A DNA stretch of 64,000 nt from Salarias fasciatus (Eukaryota; Chordata; Actinopteri; Blenniiformes; Blenniidae). Shown here piece by piece: positions 60,825 through 64,000 of the stretch; the first letter of the stretch is position 1; each line of letters opens with the position of its first letter. Location: positions 10,867,290 through 10,931,289 of the forward strand of contig NC_043755.1 in the NCBI RefSeq assembly GCF_902148845.1. The letters are read 5' to 3'. A program made the translations under genes and the position numbers. The notes below the pieces were generated by a model. It saw only the letters and a program-made list of their open reading frames with translations, made no database searches and was not told the origin of the DNA.

Positions 60825-62070
60825 GAAGAAGGTCACCTTTAAAGTCTGGATTCCTGAAATTGCAGCAGCTGAAAAATGCTTCTTCTGTTACATGCAGAAG
60901 ATCTCTGCCATTCTCTAGTATTTTGCATAACACAAAGCAATATGTGGAATTTTCTGATCCAGTGGATCCTGGAAAAAGACTAATTTCCACAAAATGTAAA
61001 TTCAGTGAATGCAATGGATGCCTTACCTTAGCAGAAAAACTGTTGCCTGTGTGTGTCTGTGAAGGGCCACTAATCTGTTGCTGTGCTTAAGTCCACCTTT
61101 TGACCACTAATGGATTCCCTCACACCCCCTCTGTTCTATTCAGTCTGAAATAGGAACTTGCTGAGTCTGTTTAAAGCAGTCAGCTTGAACCAAGAAAAGA
61201 CTCTGAAAGAGAAACTCTATTGCTTTTTATAAGTTCTTCACTTCACAGACAGTAAAATGCATTCTCTGCAAACATAGTGAGCTGCTGCAAGATTCAGAGT
61301 TTGTGAATTTTGTTGTATTTTCTTGAGTAAATAAAATTATTGGACAGTTCATTCTGATTGTCAGAAGTGTGTCCGGAGTGTCACTTCACTGATTACTTAA
61401 TCTTTTTTTTCTGGTTTTGGATAATAAATCTGAATTTTACACTCATCTCTGGCAGTGCCTGGCTCAGTGGGTCCTCCTCCATGCACCTTCCTCCCTCAAA
61501 CATCACAGGTCGATCTTTTTTTTCACCCAGTTCGATTAAGAAAGTGGCTCAATATGTGGCTCACAACATATATGTAAGGATATGTAAGGATATATTTTTG
61601 GTGGGCTTTGCATCACTAAGTTTAAGCAGAATAAACCAGCCACTTGATTTTATATTTCTTTTCTGTCAGTTCCCATACAAAAACATGATTGCATGAATAT
61701 AATAAATGCAAAATCTGCCTCAAATGCAGAGAATGAGGCTTGCAATTATTCTGCAATTATTTTTATTAAATTTGGTTCTAGTGAACAGAAAGTCAATCCT
61801 GTTGACATTATGAAATCTTACCACCCCAAAACCTGTAGCTCAGTGCCGATTATCATAGCAATAAGCCTTTTAGATGTCCATCCAGAGTCCCCTTTGTTCT
61901 TTAGTTCTGGTTTCGCTCAGAGTCCAAGTCTGGGTGCATTTCTGTTTCCCGTCTGCTGAGTGCAGTTTTGTTTTTACCCGTTTTGTTTTGACTGTTCCAT
62001 CCGTCCCCCTCCTCCGCTCGGGATGTTCGGCAGGGGAGCCTGGTATTGTTGCTCTGTTGAGCACCAGGAG
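60825..62070. other. Upstream flank of the Siglec-like gene
   Basis: This should contain the Siglec promoter. No TATA box or exon could be supported. A short tandem (ATATGTAAGG repeated, near 61570-61590) is the only structure noted. Sequence from about 61950 may belong to the LTR element that follows. Confidence 0.45.
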
Positions 62071-62079
62071 GCGCACATT

Positions 62080-62413
62080 GGGAAGGGGGGGACTGTTACG
62101 ACCCATACCCCTGCAGCCATATGGGGGCGCTCGGGGACTGTTTGTGGTTGTGCATGCCCTGTCTCACCTGTTGTCTCTGTCTGCTCCTCCTCATGTTCTC
62201 TTGGTCGGTCACCTTCGTTATCACCCGAATGTGCTGCACCTGTGTCTCCCCTATTTAGGCCCTGCTCTCTTTGCTTGTCTTCGTCGGTTTCTTGTGGGTC
62301 TCTCTGCGTGTTTCTCAACTCTGCCCTGTGATCCTCGTGTGTTTTTGGAAATGAAGGACTTTTTGATCAACCTGTGCTGCCTGCTCTTGGTTCCTTCTAC
62401 CTGCGCCGTGACA
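62080..62413 (+). mobile_element. LTR-retroelement fossil (Ty3/Gypsy-like), LTR with purine tract
   Basis: A 320-bp LTR-like unit from TGTTACGACCC (62094) to GCCGTGACA (62413), with TG...CA ends and a TATTTAGG box in the middle. It is preceded by a purine tract (GGAAGGGGGGGA), as next to a 3' LTR. No second LTR, target duplication or recognisable internal protein region is visible in the window, so it is a broken, old copy. The family call rests on the general look of fish Gypsy LTRs. Confidence 0.5.
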
Positions 62414-64000
62414 AAAAACATCTGAGTAGTTTCTCACACTGCAGTCTTGGATCATATCAGGTTGGTTGTCAGGTCACAGCAATGACATGAAAAAAATGAA
62501 AGTGAATCATGCAGGCAAAGAACATTTTTGAATAATCAGCCACTTTCTGTGAATCCACTCATTGCTTCTGACAGAGAAGTGAACAGTTGAAGAAGTGGAT
62601 GAACACAGAAAATGGTCCAGTATAGAGTAAACATGGGTTTATTCTACTCTACTCAGAGATTCATGTGATCCTCTTCATTTAGTTTGCTTGTTCCTTTATA
62701 TTTCCTGTTAACCACTGGTCACCTGTTTGAGTCATGTTCAAATATTTACATTAGCGCAAGTAAGAGGAGGTTTTCAGCAACAGACGGAACTCAATACAGT
62801 TGACAAGAATGATAAAGTGCCACATGAACGTTTCAAGTTTTCACGTTAATCTAATGTTATTTTGAGCCTAAAACATTAAGAAAATATCAAAATTGCTTGA
62901 GTTGGAGATGCAAATTCTTGAGCTCCTGTTTCATTGTTAAAAATGTCATAATTACATTGCTTTTTAGAAAATAAATGATCAGTAAGCTACATGAGATTAT
63001 GTGTAGGAACTCTCACTTGTCACTCAGTCTACCATTTGTCTTGTTTTGTTCTGGTACATGAAGACTAACAAAAGGATTTGTAGAACATTAAGTAATGATT
63101 TTAAGTGTTGTGATCATATTTTGGCATTGATGAAGCAATGGCATTAGCTAAAACATACAATTCCCTGGTTATTGGAAAAATGCCACATTAAGTTTAAATA
63201 AATAATTAAAGAACACAATATACAAACAGAAATTATCTGATGACTTATGCTCTGAACAAAACCTTTTTGTGCTTACACATAACACTGCCGTATCCTGTTG
63301 GCTGGTCCTGCATGGCAGATGAATAGATGTTAAGTTACAACCTTGTACTGAACATGACAAAAGACTTAGAACTGGTACATAGATACTTAGTGTCTTGGAT
63401 TTATTTAATCTCTGTTTCCAGCTTCGCTGTTGTGGTGCGAACAGTTCTGTTGACTAGAGAGACTTGATGGAAATTCGGTGCCTGAGTTGTGCTGCTGAAA
63501 TGTCTCCGCAAACTGTGGGAAAAGGGTCATGACAGATGCCTCCAAAGTTCATGTGCAGGTAAACTTTTCCACGTTTGTTGCCTACAGTCATTATCAATTG
63601 AGATCTGTTATGTATTTTATTTGAAAGTGCCTCAGGTCACCTAAGGTCACTGAACAGAGAGAAGAAATAAAGTACAAGAGCAACAGGATAGGAAAGGGAT
63701 TCCAGGATTGTGATATTGTCAATTTTGGAGCAGAGAGTGTCAATGTTGATGTCCTTAAGATTCCTGAATGAGAGAGTTGAGGAGGTTTGACTGAGGACAG
63801 GCAGAGTGCAGAGGAAGTGGTCCGTTATGAGGAGATCATCTGAAGTGCAGTTGAAGGGGGTGAAGCCAGAGTATAGCTAGGTTTGCACTTGCACGATTCT
63901 GTGGCACGCATTGGCACGAATCGAGTCGCAAACTACTCGTGAAGTGGCGTGAAGTGTGCGTAAACCCGTCGTGACTGCGTGCCATGTCAGGACAAGAATT
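62414..64000. other. Right end of window, no gene recognised
   Basis: No exon or RNA gene could be supported. The final 120 bases contain short imperfect repeats of CACGA/GTGAAGTG type (for example GAAGTGGCGTGAAGTGTGCG) and may be the edge of a repeat that continues outside. Confidence 0.5.

Noticed and set aside
61874-62425. 183-residue plus-strand frame and overlapping frames
   Set aside because: It runs through the LTR-like unit and has leucine/cysteine-rich composition without any domain; treated as part of the fossil element.
1-64000. tRNA, rRNA, CRISPR, operon or phage features
   Set aside because: None was seen; the GT-AG introns and vertebrate proteins make prokaryotic systems irrelevant here.

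Overview
The window is a piece of a ray-finned fish chromosome, most likely a teleost. The genes are split by GT-AG introns, the intergenic DNA is AT-rich with many microsatellites, and the predicted proteins are fish-like forms of vertebrate genes: an eight-cysteine type-1 hepcidin, USF2, ETF-beta, VSIG10L, LIM2, a free-fatty-acid receptor and a Siglec. The exon models were read from the sequence by splice-site and phase consistency. No bacterial, CRISPR or tRNA features were seen.

Layout. 1-4.5 kb has no recognisable gene. On the minus strand come hepcidin (hamp, 3 exons, 4805-5327) and, upstream of it in the same orientation, usf2 (11 coding exons, 12554-25998). A CpG-rich divergent interval follows. 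On the plus strand lie etfb (6 exons, 27540-32154), vsig10l (12 exons, 34743-40310) and lim2 (4 coding exons, 45288-47234). On the minus strand lie an intronless free-fatty-acid-receptor-like GPCR (47564-48475), convergent with lim2, and a MAG/Siglec-like Ig receptor (8 constitutive exons, 51178-60824). The last 3 kb has no gene but carries a short LTR fossil.

Synteny. From established knowledge of the human map, USF2-HAMP-MAG-FFAR sit together at 19q13.12, while ETFB, VSIG10L and LIM2 sit together at 19q13.41 with many Siglecs. Here the two sets are interleaved within 56 kb, and usf2 lies directly upstream of hamp as in mammals. The genes do not form one pathway: iron hormone, E-box transcription factor, mitochondrial electron carrier, Ig adhesion proteins, lens membrane protein, metabolite GPCR.

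Mobile DNA. There are two copies of one hAT-type family with BED-finger remnants and 8-bp target duplications, one in a usf2 intron and one just upstream of the GPCR. A nested pile-up fills the large Siglec intron: an APE-type LINE on the plus strand, a 1306-bp TTAA-flanked DNA element inserted exactly inside its reverse transcriptase, and a minus-strand L2/Rex1-like LINE fragment abutting its 3' end. A further decayed LINE lies upstream of lim2. I did not find a clearly new biological system. The most useful leads are a Siglec with the canonical Siglec cysteines but without the F-strand arginine, a 39-nt in-frame mini-exon in usf2, a possible short-tail exon in the Siglec, and the merged synteny.
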